64,000 nucleotides of DNA from Aporhodopirellula rubra (GTDB taxonomy: Bacteria > Planctomycetota > Planctomycetia > Pirellulales > Pirellulaceae). Positions within the stretch are counted from its first letter, which is position 1. Every line of letters begins with the position of its first letter. The notes beneath the pieces are model-generated. The model made no database searches. It was not told the DNA's origin and was given only the letters and a program-made list of their open reading frames with translations. The translations under genes and the position numbers were made by a program. This document shows, one piece after another, positions 8,021-17,864 of the stretch. The stretch covers positions 286,983 through 350,982 of the forward strand of contig NZ_JACHXU010000007.1 in NCBI RefSeq assembly GCF_014192335.1, given 5' to 3'.

Positions 8021-9514
8021 TTAGAGCCCGCGACCGACGATCTCGCCAATTTGAGCTTGCTGCTCCGGAGACACCCATCGAAGGTCAATCACGATTTCAT
8101 TGCCAGCAACACCGCATAACAAGCCGGTGGGTGCGTCGGCAAGATTTCGAGCAACGACGTCTGCGGCTTTCGATGCATCAAGAGTAACAACGACTTGGCG
8201 AGAAGGAATCGCGTCGTCAGCCTGAGACGTGCAATCTGATCCGGGTGCGATCCCGATACTGGCGGAGGCCGCGGTCACGCGAGTTGACTGGACGGCATCG
8301 AAACCAGCGAGTTGAGTCGCGAGGCGAGTCGCTCGGTCTTGGAGGTTCTCTTCCGATACTCCCATGAGTTGCCCCAACGGTGAGCGGCCTAACGATTGAA
8401 CCGCTACCGACGACGCGACGATGGCCGTCAAAGCCGCCGGGGCAACAACGAGGTCATGCCGTGGATTTTCGACGAGACGTTCCATGACGTCTTCGTTACC
8501 CACGATGAGGCCGAGTTCGGGAGTGCCCGCGAGCACGCCTCCGGCCAGGACAACGATGTCGGCACCGGCGCGAAGTTGATCGACAACACTGTCGGTCGCG
8601 ATTTCGTTTCCGGTTGAATAGATCGAACCGACAGGCATCACCACAACGTCAATCCAGTTTTCGCGTTGGCTACCAGGGATCTGACCGGTGTCCCCTTTCG
8701 CTGCGAGGCGAACCAGAACCTGCAGCCGAGCGCCACGGTGTTTGTCGCCGCCATGTTCGCCGTGCTGACCGTGACGCGGAGGTCCTCCCCGTCGGCCACT
8801 TTGTTTCGCGAAGTGGACATCGTCCCAACGGTCACTCCCGTCAACGCGTCCAAACTCACGGACGTTGCCGCAACCAAAACGGCGGAGTCGCTCGACGAGC
8901 AACTCGTCACGCTGGGATGGTTTCGAATCTTGCGAAGATGTTTGGACGACGGTGTCTAGCGGAACGGCACAGCAACGGGGGACGTTGAGCGAACCGCCCC
9001 GCTTGCCTAGCGTGGCGATCAAACCAAGCGACGCGTCGAGAGAGTTCGTAACGATCGCCGACAACGTCCGACTCTCCGAGGCCCCTTCGTTGCATCGACG
9101 GGTGATCGTGGCGGCGATCTGCTCACAGAGACGAGAATTAACGTTCTCGACATGAGACGCATCTCCCGCGAGGTGTGGGACCGCGGCGGCGAGCGACTCG
9201 GCGGGTATCCCGACGCCGCTGCCACGTGGATCGAGCAATCGCCCCGATGCGTTGATCAGCCGCGTTGGCGTCAGCGAGACGGTTCCGCCGCCCCACAACA
9301 CTCCGCTCTGCCAGACGTCTTTGATCGGCCGCGTGGACTCTTCGGCTTGGCGAAGGATCGTGTCGACTTTTTCACGAGCGGTCTTGGGCAACTCCTCAAC
9401 GAGTTTGCTCGCCTGCTCTTTCAACGATGCCGCCGTGTCGTTGTCGGTGACTTGACGGGCGAGATCGGCCACGCCGCGACGAAGAAGTTCAACGGTCCAG
9501 GGGGGGAGAGCCAT
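8021..9514 (-). CDS. SelA-like (selenocysteine synthase-related) protein, probably not a PLP enzyme
   Basis: 497 residues. The start PPWTVELLRRGVADLARQ and the segment TPTRLINASGRLLDPRGSGVGIP resemble the SelA N-terminus and its INATGxxLxTNLGR motif. The C-terminal half, AGADIVVLAGGVLAGTPELGLIVGNEDVMERL, aligns with the SelA segment where PLP is held, but the Lys of SGDKLLGGPQ is replaced (AGGVLAGTPE). The middle, about residues 200-275, is unusually Arg/His/Gly-rich (GRRGGPPRHGQHGEHGGDKH) and unlike the family, which could mean a pair of compensating frameshifts between about 8640 and 8910. No selB, selD or tRNA-Sec is near. Read as a divergent SelA homologue of unknown, perhaps non-catalytic, role. 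Confidence 0.55.
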   Translation of the reverse strand: MALPPWTVELLRRGVADLARQVTDNDTAASLKEQASKLVEELPKTAREKVDTILRQAEESTRPIKDVWQSGVLWGGGTVSLTPTRLINASGRLLDPRGSGVGIPAESLAAAVPHLAGDASHVENVNSRLCEQIAATITRRCNEGASESRTLSAIVTNSLDASLGLIATLGKRGGSLNVPRCCAVPLDTVVQTSSQDSKPSQRDELLVERLRRFGCGNVREFGRVDGSDRWDDVHFAKQSGRRGGPPRHGQHGEHGGDKHRGARLQVLVRLAAKGDTGQIPGSQRENWIDVVVMPVGSIYSTGNEIATDSVVDQLRAGADIVVLAGGVLAGTPELGLIVGNEDVMERLVENPRHDLVVAPAALTAIVASSVAVQSLGRSPLGQLMGVSEENLQDRATRLATQLAGFDAVQSTRVTAASASIGIAPGSDCTSQADDAIPSRQVVVTLDASKAADVVARNLADAPTGLLCGVAGNEIVIDLRWVSPEQQAQIGEIVGRGL

Positions 9515-9692
9515 GTCGGTGCCTGCATGTGCGTCGATGGGGGTAATTCAGATCACCTCATCATCGTCACCGTGCCTCCGACTCACAATCCCTCCTGCAA
9601 AACCTTTCAACTCAGACGCGAGCACCCCCAATCGCGTCCCGTCCGTTCTCGACGGTTAGCTCGCGATCATCGCACGATTGAGCCCGCCGAAC

Positions 9693-12632
9693 CTAAATCC
9701 CACTGCTGTAGATATCACTGTGATAGATCGGCTCCGTCGGCTGGGTTTTCAGTTGCAGCCCGCATTTAGCCGGCGTGCAAGGATTCTCTCCGTCGATGAA
9801 TTGCCCACAATCGATCAGCCCTCCTTCGCTCGTCCCGACGAGTCGGAGCAGATAGTCCGGATCGATCGGTCCGGGATCGATCCACATGCCATCGGGCGTC
9901 AACTCCATCGTCCCGAGGTCGAGATCGAGCCCGCGACGAACGACTTCGAAGTTCACATAAAGGTTCAACAAACCGTTTTGCGAATTCAGCAAGTCGCTCA
10001 ATGCCGAGATCGTATCGCGAGCGGCCGTCGGTCCGCTGTTGAGCCCACGTGCGTCACGGAAGGAACGAATGTCTTCGTTGAGTTCCAACTGGGTCGCGGC
10101 GATTCGGACCGATTGGCGTCCGAGTTCGAAGTTGATCCGGTTGGCTTGCAATTGCCGAATCGTTGCCCGCAACAACTGCCAAATCCCGTCCTCGAATCCG
10201 TAATACGATCGCTTGGCCTGTTCATACTCGATCAAGGATTGACGATACGTGTTGCGTTCTTGCAGACGTGTGATCGGAGCGTCCCATTGCAGCCCGACTC
10301 GTAGGGAGCCGGTATTCTGCCGCAGTGCGAACGGGTTGTTGCCGTCGTTCTGAACTTCGCCCGAGAACGTCAAGTCGAGCGAGCTTTCGAGGTTATCGGC
10401 AATGAACTCGATCGAACGATATTGATCAACCAAGCTCGCCCGAGCGTTCGCCCAGTCGCGGCGATTCAGCCGTGCGATCTGCAACGCTTGAGCTGGATCG
10501 ATCTCAACCTCCGGCAACACAAGGCTCTCCACGCGAGCCCGAGCTTGGACGAGTTGCAATGCCAGAACATCGTCACCGAGCGAGGACAGCAGTTTCTGAC
10601 TCGAGAGGATGATTTCGCGGCGAACGACTTCGGCGATCTCGGCGCGATCCTCAGTTCCCGGTCCCGAGACAACGTACTTCTCGATACTATCGGTCAACTG
10701 ATCGACTTCGTTTTGGTAGTTCACCAAACGCGAGGAGAGCTGCTCGAACTGTTGGTCCAACTCTTCGCCGAGTTCCATGATCGGTTCGATGTCAAAAATT
10801 GACTCATCGAGTGTCTCGATCCCCAACAACGAGCAAATCGTTTCTTGCTCCTCGCGGTAAAGCTCCAACAGTGATTCGGTTTGCCGCCGTCGCTCGGGCA
10901 ACTGTTCGAGCAGAATCTCCAAGTCCGTCTGAACCCGCGGGAGGTCTTTCGAGACGAGGTTGCGTGAGAACCGCGAAAGCGGCTTGATCGCCTGCCGAAG
11001 TTTTTCGATCACCGCGATCGTGTCATCGTCCCACTTCAATTCGGCATGCGGCAAACCGGTGTCTTCGTCAATTTCCATTACCGCCAGATCCAGCAGTGCG
11101 ACGTTCAGTTCACCGACTTCCGCCCGGGTGGCAATCAACTGCTCGCGGCGTGAGCGTAGTTCTCGGTCAATCAGTTCGAATCGATTCAATGCCGGATCGT
11201 TGATCTGCACGCACAGGTAAGGCGGCAATCCGAGGTCGCCGAGAAAACTGTCGACGGAGTTTTGGAATGCGACGCGGCGAGATACCAACGCACTCTGCGC
11301 GCCGAGCAGGGATGAGCGTGACTGCGCGATCTGCAATCGTTGACGAATGATCGCTTCCGGGTCGTCCGGAATGGTGGTCAACAATTCGACGAGTGTGTTT
11401 TCGAGAATGACGAGGTTCTCGCCGAGTCGGGCGATGTTTTCTTCAAGGTTGCGGATCTGCAGTTGGTCTTGAAGCAACCCAATGAAACCGCCGGCGTCAG
11501 GAACACCACCGCCACCGGTCAGCCCAAATCCACCGCCACCGCCGAGCCCCCCAAAGCCGCCGCCGAGTCCCGTGAATCCGCTCAGTCCGACGCCAAACAC
11601 ACCACCGCTGCGTCGCACTTGGGTATTGATGTTACGACCGGTGGTGATGTTCAAGTAGAACTCCCGCCGAAATCGCTCAAACGATCGGACGTTGGCGAGC
11701 AATCTGCGTTCGGCCAAGGTCAGCCGTTCCAAAACACGGTCGCGACCGGCTCCCCGTAACAGAGGTTGCAACAACGTGAAATCGAGAACCGTGAATGCGG
11801 ACTGCGAATTCGGCCCGCTGAGTTCCCAGACGATGTTATTGGCGACACCCACGATCAGGTTTCCGCCGGTGGCAAAGGCCCGCTGCATCGACAGATCGCG
11901 AGCCCCGTTGCTGTCGGCACCGAGGGCGATCGCACTGCTGCTCTCGCCGGTCCGCCCCGCACCGATTGCCGTGTAGGAGGTGTCCGCCCCACCAAAGAAC
12001 TGCGTGTCGAACTGAAACCGTTCGCTGCTGACGTCAAGCGCCGACAGGAACAGGGTCTCGAGTTGCTCCTGATATTCCGACGAATGCAACAACGCGATCC
12101 GAACCGCATTGTCTGCGTTGAGTTCGAGAATCCCGTTTTCGTTGAGCGGCAGATATTGCCACCACAGCGGATTTTCAGCTGCGTTGGTCAGCCCCGCGGC
12201 CTCCCACATGGGGTAACCACGCCGCCCATCGACGCACTGCATGAACCGGTTCGACGCCGGGTCGTCCAACGGCATCGGTTGGAAATCGGGGTCGAACGGA
12301 TTAAACATGCGGCTCCGAGGATCCAAATCGATCGTCAGAGGAGTGTTGACCGGACGAGCGACCTGCACCGCCTTTTCGGCGATTAACGCATTGGCCTCCC
12401 CGTCGGCTTGGACGCGGTAGTGTGCGCGTGAGCACCCGCCGACGGCGATTGCGACAATCGCGACCGTCATCCCGAACGCCCCGCAAATGCGAAACGTATT
12501 GAACCGCGGGATTCCCACGCCTGCTGGGCGAGAAAAACCAGCCTCTGGCGACATTTGAGAATCCGCATGGGTATCGTAAACCAACGAGCGATCGAGCACG
12601 TCTTCCATCCGTGGGTTAAATGTACGAGTCAT
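9693..12632 (-). CDS. large TolC-family outer-membrane efflux-type lipoprotein
   Basis: 979 residues, about twice a normal TolC. Residues 49-67 form a hydrophobic stretch ending in IAVGGC, a plausible lipobox, so the first 45 residues may be a long leader or the true start is internal. TolC-type features are ADNAVRIALLHSSEYQEQLETL, TLLQPLLRGAGRD with LTLAERRLLANVRSFERFRREFYLNI, and the repeated helical half near the C-terminus (LRVGLQWDAPITRLQERNTYRQSLIEYEQ). Between them are long coiled-coil helices and a Gly-rich insert around residues 345-385. It probably forms a trimeric export channel in the outer membrane. No MFP or pump gene is adjacent. It diverges from the gene at 12908. Confidence 0.82.
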   Translation of the reverse strand: MTRTFNPRMEDVLDRSLVYDTHADSQMSPEAGFSRPAGVGIPRFNTFRICGAFGMTVAIVAIAVGGCSRAHYRVQADGEANALIAEKAVQVARPVNTPLTIDLDPRSRMFNPFDPDFQPMPLDDPASNRFMQCVDGRRGYPMWEAAGLTNAAENPLWWQYLPLNENGILELNADNAVRIALLHSSEYQEQLETLFLSALDVSSERFQFDTQFFGGADTSYTAIGAGRTGESSSAIALGADSNGARDLSMQRAFATGGNLIVGVANNIVWELSGPNSQSAFTVLDFTLLQPLLRGAGRDRVLERLTLAERRLLANVRSFERFRREFYLNITTGRNINTQVRRSGGVFGVGLSGFTGLGGGFGGLGGGGGFGLTGGGGVPDAGGFIGLLQDQLQIRNLEENIARLGENLVILENTLVELLTTIPDDPEAIIRQRLQIAQSRSSLLGAQSALVSRRVAFQNSVDSFLGDLGLPPYLCVQINDPALNRFELIDRELRSRREQLIATRAEVGELNVALLDLAVMEIDEDTGLPHAELKWDDDTIAVIEKLRQAIKPLSRFSRNLVSKDLPRVQTDLEILLEQLPERRRQTESLLELYREEQETICSLLGIETLDESIFDIEPIMELGEELDQQFEQLSSRLVNYQNEVDQLTDSIEKYVVSGPGTEDRAEIAEVVRREIILSSQKLLSSLGDDVLALQLVQARARVESLVLPEVEIDPAQALQIARLNRRDWANARASLVDQYRSIEFIADNLESSLDLTFSGEVQNDGNNPFALRQNTGSLRVGLQWDAPITRLQERNTYRQSLIEYEQAKRSYYGFEDGIWQLLRATIRQLQANRINFELGRQSVRIAATQLELNEDIRSFRDARGLNSGPTAARDTISALSDLLNSQNGLLNLYVNFEVVRRGLDLDLGTMELTPDGMWIDPGPIDPDYLLRLVGTSEGGLIDCGQFIDGENPCTPAKCGLQLKTQPTEPIYHSDIYSSGI

Positions 12633-12907
12633 TCGGAACGGCCTGCCGATTAGGATTCGGACGATCCGAGCAACCCGCTTGACCGGTTCGCATCGGAAAG
12701 CCGCTACATCCCCACCAATGGCGTTGGTTTGGTGACTGATGTCCGGAATGTGCCGATTGAGGTGCTTTGAAAATTGATTCCGGCGGTTGGTGTCAGAAAA
12801 CTTGGTGAAAAACTAGCGGTTAGGCCGACTCGTCGATTAAACTTCTGTTTCGGGCAACCTGAACGCCTGCGTTTGAATTCGCAATTACTCCACTTTTCTC
12901 CTATTCG

Positions 12908-14392
12908 ATGCAGTACGCCCTCCTCGCATTTTTGGTCATCTTGGTGCTGGTCCAGGCTTTTTTGCTATGGAAAGCACGGGCAGAATGGCGTTGGTACGAA
13001 ATCACAGCGATCATCATGACGATGATTCTGGCCGTCGTTTTCGTATTCCCGGTCGCCGGTGCGCTGAAGAGTCGTTCAGCCTGGCACAAAGTCAAAGAGG
13101 ATCTCGACGCCCGCCTGGCAAAAGCCAAAGCCGAACAAAAGGAGCTCCGTGACGGCGATCGCAACAATCCGCTGTCCGACCAAGGGGCACTTCCGCTGGC
13201 CCAAAAACTCGCGGCGATCGGAATCGAGGCCGGACGTCGATGGCGTGGACTGCGTTTCAACAACGCGAATTTCAACGGCCAACCCTCGATTGTTTTGTCG
13301 AGAGTCGCCGAAGTCGATGACGGCACCGACCCGCTCGACGGCACACCACCGGATGAGGGGGCCGCCGCCGGCGAGGACGAGGCCGATCCGATGCCACTGA
13401 TTCCCGAATCGATGGTTGTCTACGGTTTTGGCGAAGGACGCGGCCCCAATATCGAGGTTCCAGTCCCGATCAAATTCCTCGGCGAATTCCGAGTCACCGC
13501 CAGCACCCCGACCCAAGTCACCCTGACACCAACCGGGCCGCTGCTACCCGAACAACAACGATTGATCGAACAGGGCAACGCCCGCAGTTGGTCCGTCTAC
13601 GAGCTGTTGCCACTCGACGGTCACGAACCGTTCATCGCCGAAGGCAGCCTCGAAGATGACGACAACATTTTCGGCCGCGTCGATGATCAATTGATCAGTG
13701 CGATCCTGCAGGGAGCGTCCGAAGAAACTCGCAACAACTACCTGCGTGACGGTTCACGGTCGTTGCCCGATGACGAGCCGTTGTCTCGCTGGGTCAAAAT
13801 CGAATTCACGAAAAATCACACGATCACGGTCGACAGCCCCGATCAATACAGTGCTCTCGAAGGTGGCTTTTTCGACGGAAGTGGACGCGCCGTTGACAGC
13901 CGTCTGCAAGTCGGTGACAGCGGCCAGGTTAAATTCGACAAAGGCGACCTCTTAGTCGTCAAGGAAGAAGCGGCCGATGCGTTGAGAGCCGAAGGCGTCG
14001 CCCGACTCGTGGACGAGTATTACCTGCGCCCGCTTAACGACTATCGTTTCGTACTGCGTCGTATCCGTTTGCGAATTGCGGAACTCGATAACCGGGCCGT
14101 GCAACTGAATTTCGAAAAAGATGTGTTGGAGCGAGCGATCGACGCAACGGTCAAAATGTTCGCGTCGTACCAGACCGACAAATTGTTGCTCGAACAGGAT
14201 TTCGATCAGTTCGAGAAAGAACGACTGGCGCTCGAAGCGTACAACAAAGACTTGCGTGAAGGCTCTCGAGCGACACGTGAAAAATTGGTTCGTCTGTACC
14301 GCAGCAACCAGGCCCTTGAGTTAGAACTCGAACAGATCCATCGCTCGATCCAAGAGAACATCAATTCGTTGACCTCTTCGGAAGTTCGCTAG
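12908..14392 (+). CDS. unassigned membrane-anchored protein with C-terminal coiled coil
   Basis: 494 residues, family not recognised. Two N-terminal transmembrane helices are clear: residues 3-20 (LLAFLVILVLVQAFLLW) and 32-52 (ITAIIMTMILAVVFVFPVAGAL). A charged linker and an acidic segment rich in Asp/Glu/Gly (about 138-162) follow. A soluble region has beta-rich sequence (IEVPVPIKFLGEFRVTAS). Residues 370-490 are predicted coiled coil (FDQFEKERLALEAYNKDLREGSRATREKLVRLYRS region). The layout suggests an envelope scaffold. It diverges from the TolC-like gene with 275 bp between, which hints at joint regulation but no more. Confidence 0.7.
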   Translation: MQYALLAFLVILVLVQAFLLWKARAEWRWYEITAIIMTMILAVVFVFPVAGALKSRSAWHKVKEDLDARLAKAKAEQKELRDGDRNNPLSDQGALPLAQKLAAIGIEAGRRWRGLRFNNANFNGQPSIVLSRVAEVDDGTDPLDGTPPDEGAAAGEDEADPMPLIPESMVVYGFGEGRGPNIEVPVPIKFLGEFRVTASTPTQVTLTPTGPLLPEQQRLIEQGNARSWSVYELLPLDGHEPFIAEGSLEDDDNIFGRVDDQLISAILQGASEETRNNYLRDGSRSLPDDEPLSRWVKIEFTKNHTITVDSPDQYSALEGGFFDGSGRAVDSRLQVGDSGQVKFDKGDLLVVKEEAADALRAEGVARLVDEYYLRPLNDYRFVLRRIRLRIAELDNRAVQLNFEKDVLERAIDATVKMFASYQTDKLLLEQDFDQFEKERLALEAYNKDLREGSRATREKLVRLYRSNQALELELEQIHRSIQENINSLTSSEVR

Positions 14393-14691
14393 CGAATTCT
14401 TCCCGATAACGCGTTGCCGCGAGCAGGTTTCAGTACTGCCGCGCCGCGTTCTCTGCCCCCCCAACTCTCGTTCCCACCGGGATATCTGCGAGGGCTCGCG
14501 TGAACGGGCAACCACGGCCTCTGCCAGCGAGAGGCTACGCTGGGTAGAATTATTTGTGCAAGTCCTCCGCCAAGAATACCGTTTGCGGACTTCCCCTCTC
14601 GGTACGCTGCCGAAAGGGACGGCTGATTCGAGAGGCTGTCTCGAAATGTGCCACGTTGAGGTGTGAACTGTTGAACGAAACGCCGAACACG

Positions 14692-15399
14692 ATGCATGAT
14701 CTGCCTGAGCGTCCGAACACGCTGGTGATGTCTTACCTCGGCATTCGAAGAGCGATCGGGATTAGCGGGTTATTACTGCCGATCGTCTTGGGGCCGGTCG
14801 GATTGCTGTTCGGCATCGAAATCCAAGACAACCTCAGCAGCTACTACCACACACCACTGCGTGATGTTTTCGTCGGCACGCTGTGCGCCATTGGGATCTT
14901 CCTGTTCTGCTACCGCGGTTACGACCGCGTTGAAAACTGGACCGCGAACCTCGGTTGCGTCTCGGCGCTCGGCGTCGCGTTGTTTCCGCTCGATTTCAAC
15001 AGCGATCCCCTCGTCCAGAAGTCAATCACCGGTTACCTGCACACCGTCAGTGGCGGACTGTTCTTTCTCACGCTCGCCTTCTATTCGCTATACCACTTCC
15101 CTCGCGACTCGAGACGCGAACACGAGCCTCATCTGCGAGAGCGTGATTTCGTTTACCGAACGAGCGGGCTCGTGATTCTGGGATCGATGTTTGCGATGGG
15201 CGGCTACTTGTTCTTGCTTCCGGACGAATGGAAACAGTCGTTTAACGACTACAACTTTCTATTTTGGATGGAGTGGATCGCAGTGTGGTCGTTCGCCTCG
15301 GCGTGGTTGGCAAAAGGGCGCACTATTGTCGCGGACATCGCGGTCGACGTTCTCGCGTACTCGAGCGAATTGGTGCTCGGTCGAAGCCAAACGCAATGA
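14692..15399 (+). CDS. polytopic membrane protein, unknown function (DUF998-like layout)
   Basis: 235 residues with about six hydrophobic helices: IGISGLLLPIVLGPVGLLFG, VFVGTLCAIGIFLFCY, LGCVSALGVALFPLD, ITGYLHTVSGGLFFLTLAFYSLYHF, LVILGSMFAMGGYLFLL and WMEWIAVWSFASAWLA. The pattern NLSSYYHTPLRDVFVG ahead of helix 2 and HTVSGGLFF later is typical of a family of small integral membrane proteins resembling DUF998. No catalytic motif is seen. The ATG at 14692 is preferred to 14554 because residues before it are not hydrophobic or conserved-looking. It converges with the response regulator at 15430. Confidence 0.65.
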   Translation: MHDLPERPNTLVMSYLGIRRAIGISGLLLPIVLGPVGLLFGIEIQDNLSSYYHTPLRDVFVGTLCAIGIFLFCYRGYDRVENWTANLGCVSALGVALFPLDFNSDPLVQKSITGYLHTVSGGLFFLTLAFYSLYHFPRDSRREHEPHLRERDFVYRTSGLVILGSMFAMGGYLFLLPDEWKQSFNDYNFLFWMEWIAVWSFASAWLAKGRTIVADIAVDVLAYSSELVLGRSQTQ

Positions 15400-15429
15400 T
15401 GGGCACGACCGGCGGATCTCATAATCCCG

Positions 15430-15843
15430 CTAAACGGCGCTGAAGTACCGCAACGCCGCGACAGCCAACGCCCGGACGTTAACCGGTTTCGGCACGACCG
15501 CCTCAACGTGAAGTTGATTCAGTTCTGACAACGTCTTTTCGTTGATCTTCGAACTGCAGACGATGATGGGAATGTCCCTAAGATGTTCGATATCGCCAGT
15601 CCTCAATCCTTCGATCAACTTCTCGCCGTCCATAATCGGCATCTCCAAATCGGTAACGATGGCATCGGGGCTGGTGTCTCGCGCTAGCTTCAGTGCCGCA
15701 CGCCCGTCCTCCGCTACCAATGTGGAAAACCCGAGCCGCTCAAGAGTACGAGTAACCAAATGCCGAGAGGATGCCGCGTCATCAACCACTAAGACGGTCG
15801 GGAATGACTCTCGATCAGAATTTCGCTCGGGTACCTTAAGCAT
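15430..15843 (-). CDS. single-domain response regulator (CheY-like)
   Basis: 137 residues, one receiver domain and nothing else. Acidic pair in VLVVDDAAS, phospho-acceptor Asp in AIVTDLEMPIMDG, Thr/Ser position in IIVCSSK and conserved Lys in VVPKPVN. Proteins like this pass phosphate between partners or act on a target through protein contact. No kinase is adjacent; the big hybrid kinases begin 3.5 kb away on the same strand. It is transcribed toward the membrane-protein gene ending at 15399. Confidence 0.9.
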   Translation of the reverse strand: MLKVPERNSDRESFPTVLVVDDAASSRHLVTRTLERLGFSTLVAEDGRAALKLARDTSPDAIVTDLEMPIMDGEKLIEGLRTGDIEHLRDIPIIVCSSKINEKTLSELNQLHVEAVVPKPVNVRALAVAALRYFSAV

Positions 15844-16308
15844 CTCACGCTCTCGAATGAATCAGATTGGATTACTCGTCACCTAATCACCTAACGATTT
15901 CAACGGTCGGCAGGGAAAAACGGGAACAACGACGGTCGAATCGACCACCCCCAAAAGGATGCAAACGACGTTCCAACCTCCATTTCCAGTAGCCGAAGCG
16001 AAGGTCGCCGGTGTTCACGTGACATTCGTTTTCCCCCACCCGCGAGCAACGTTGCCCAACCAATCGTTGACACAAACCGCAACTCGCTGCGAACGCGTAA
16101 CTATCCGAGGGGTTCACTTTTCACACAAACCGATCGCGAATCGCCCCCCGTTCGCTGAATCGGATATCACCGCAATGACCATCGTGAGCGCGGATCCATC
16201 ACATCCGGCGCACCAGATTGGCACAGCAATCGCTCTTCCTCTCTCAGCATTCGCGTGACAGACCTTCAACACGGCCACGCTCTCAACACCTTTCCACTGG
16301 AGAAACTT
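15844..16308. other. intergenic, no gene recognised
   Basis: Holds the divergent upstream regions of the response regulator (minus) and the DUF1328 gene (plus). Short open frames on both strands give Arg/Cys-rich translations without recognisable features. No clear promoter motif was identified. Confidence 0.45.
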
Positions 16309-16473
16309 ATGCTCGGTTGGGCCCTCACATTTTTAGTCATCGCGTTAATTGCAGGCGTACTCGGTTTTGGTGCCGTCGCCGGAACCGCAGCCACGGTTGC
16401 CAAGGTGCTCTTCTTCGTCTTCTTAGTGCTGTTCATCATCGGCTTGGTGCTGGGACGACGCCCCGCCGTTTGA
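16309..16473 (+). CDS. DUF1328 small membrane protein (YtjA-like)
   Basis: 54 residues: [20 protein letters not shown] followed by a second helix [20 protein letters not shown] and a short basic tail. This is the standard size and sequence pattern of DUF1328/YtjA proteins, inner-membrane mini-proteins that tend to appear with stress-response genes. GGAG (16299-16302) six bases ahead of the ATG fixes the start; the longer frame from 16255 would spoil the N-terminal helix. A CurA-like reductase follows on the same strand after 167 bp. Confidence 0.9.
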   Translation: MLGWALTFLVIALIAGVLGFGAVAGTAATVAKVLFFVFLVLFIIGLVLGRRPAV

Positions 16474-16640
16474 GCAGATCGATCAACACAGTCACCCGAT
16501 CAATGATACCAGCGGTGAACGATGCCAGCGGTGAACGATTCGTTGCAATCGCCGCCATATCGCGTTCCGAACCACACACCAGTGACACGACACCGGGCCG
16601 CATCACACTTCCTATCCAACACCCACCCCAGGAAACACCA

Positions 16641-17666
16641 ATGAGCACTCAAACGTATCGACCCGTCAAAAGTAAACAAATCGAACTCGCCTCTCGTCCA
16701 GACGGGATGCCAACTAAAAGCAACTTCGAACTCAGCGAAGTGTCCATCTCCCCCATCGCAGATGGTGAGTTCTTGGTTCGAAATCAATGGATGTCCGTTG
16801 ATCCCTACATGAGAGGACGGATGAAGGACGGCGACAGTTACGTACCGCCTTTTCAAATCGGCAAAGCACTCGAAGGCGGTTGCATCGGCGTCGTCGTTGA
16901 ATCGAAGAACGAACAATTCGTGGAAGGCGACCAAGTTCTCGGCAACTTAGGATGGCGTGAATTTTGGAAATCAGAGGGGCAGGGTGTCCAGAAGATTGAT
17001 GCCGAACTTGCACCTGCTCAGGCCTATCTCGGTGCTCTTGGAATGACGGGCATGACCGCCTGGGTAGGGTTGAAACGGATTGCTAACGTACAACCAGGTG
17101 ACACCGTTTTTGTATCGGCCGCCTCTGGAGCAGTCGGTTCCATGGTTGCCCAGATCGCGAAAGCAAATGGCTGCAAAGTCATCGGAAGTGCCGGCAAGCA
17201 GTCCAAGATCGATTGGCTGCGTGATCGTGCGGGGATTGACTCGGTGATCAACTACAAAGAGACAACAAACCTATCCGATGAACTCGGCAAGATGGCGTCC
17301 AAGGGCATTGATGTCTATTTCGATAACGTGGGCGGGGAACATCTCGAAGCTGCACTGGATCACATGAATGATTTCGGCAGGATCGCTTCTTGCGGCATGA
17401 TTTCGACCTACAACGCAACCGAACCACCCGCGGCACCGCGAAACCTTTTCAAGGTGATTGCCAAACGCATCCGAATGCAAGGTTTCATTGTTCGCGACCA
17501 CATGAATGATTACGAGGACTTCATGCGAGACGTGTCGGCACTGATCCGCAGTGATCAAGTCGTATGGGAAGAGACGGTCACTGAGGGTTTGGAAAACGCT
17601 CCCGATGCATTTATCGGTTTGTTCGAGGGTGACAATCTCGGCAAGTCACTCGTCCGAATTGGGTAA
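16641..17666 (+). CDS. NADP-dependent oxidoreductase, CurA / prostaglandin-reductase-like MDR
   Basis: 341 residues. Family marks are WMSVDPYMRGRM near residue 52, LGMTGMTAWVGL, the nucleotide-binding VFVSAASGAVGSMVAQIAK, VINYKETTNLSDEL, DVYFDNVGGEHLEAAL and the end GDNLGKSLVRIG. These belong to the branch with E. coli curcumin reductase CurA (YncB) and mammalian leukotriene/prostaglandin reductases, which reduce the C=C bond of enones with NADPH. ATG at 16641 is preceded by AGGA. Probably detoxifies lipid- or plant-derived alkenals. The aldehyde dehydrogenase gene follows 198 bp later, a logical metabolic partner. Confidence 0.9.
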   Translation: MSTQTYRPVKSKQIELASRPDGMPTKSNFELSEVSISPIADGEFLVRNQWMSVDPYMRGRMKDGDSYVPPFQIGKALEGGCIGVVVESKNEQFVEGDQVLGNLGWREFWKSEGQGVQKIDAELAPAQAYLGALGMTGMTAWVGLKRIANVQPGDTVFVSAASGAVGSMVAQIAKANGCKVIGSAGKQSKIDWLRDRAGIDSVINYKETTNLSDELGKMASKGIDVYFDNVGGEHLEAALDHMNDFGRIASCGMISTYNATEPPAAPRNLFKVIAKRIRMQGFIVRDHMNDYEDFMRDVSALIRSDQVVWEETVTEGLENAPDAFIGLFEGDNLGKSLVRIG

Positions 17667-17864
17667 CCGACGTCGCGGGTTTCCGTTGCGACTCCTTCAC
17701 ACGGACGCCCGGCATGTTTTCCACCAGAAGCGATCGCTTATCGAAGTTTCGTGCTAACTCAATCATCTTCGGTATGACAATCGCTGTCTTACTTTGTGAA
17801 CATCGAGCACGTCCTTCCCAAGCAGACGGACTGCGTACCAATTCATCAATTACGGAGACCTCCC

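Noticed and set aside
8614..8988. Plus-strand and alternate minus-strand ORFs across the SelA-like gene's middle
   Set aside because: They are shadows of the minus-strand gene; the alternate minus frame 8638-8910 could reflect a frameshift but carries no clear SelA motif.
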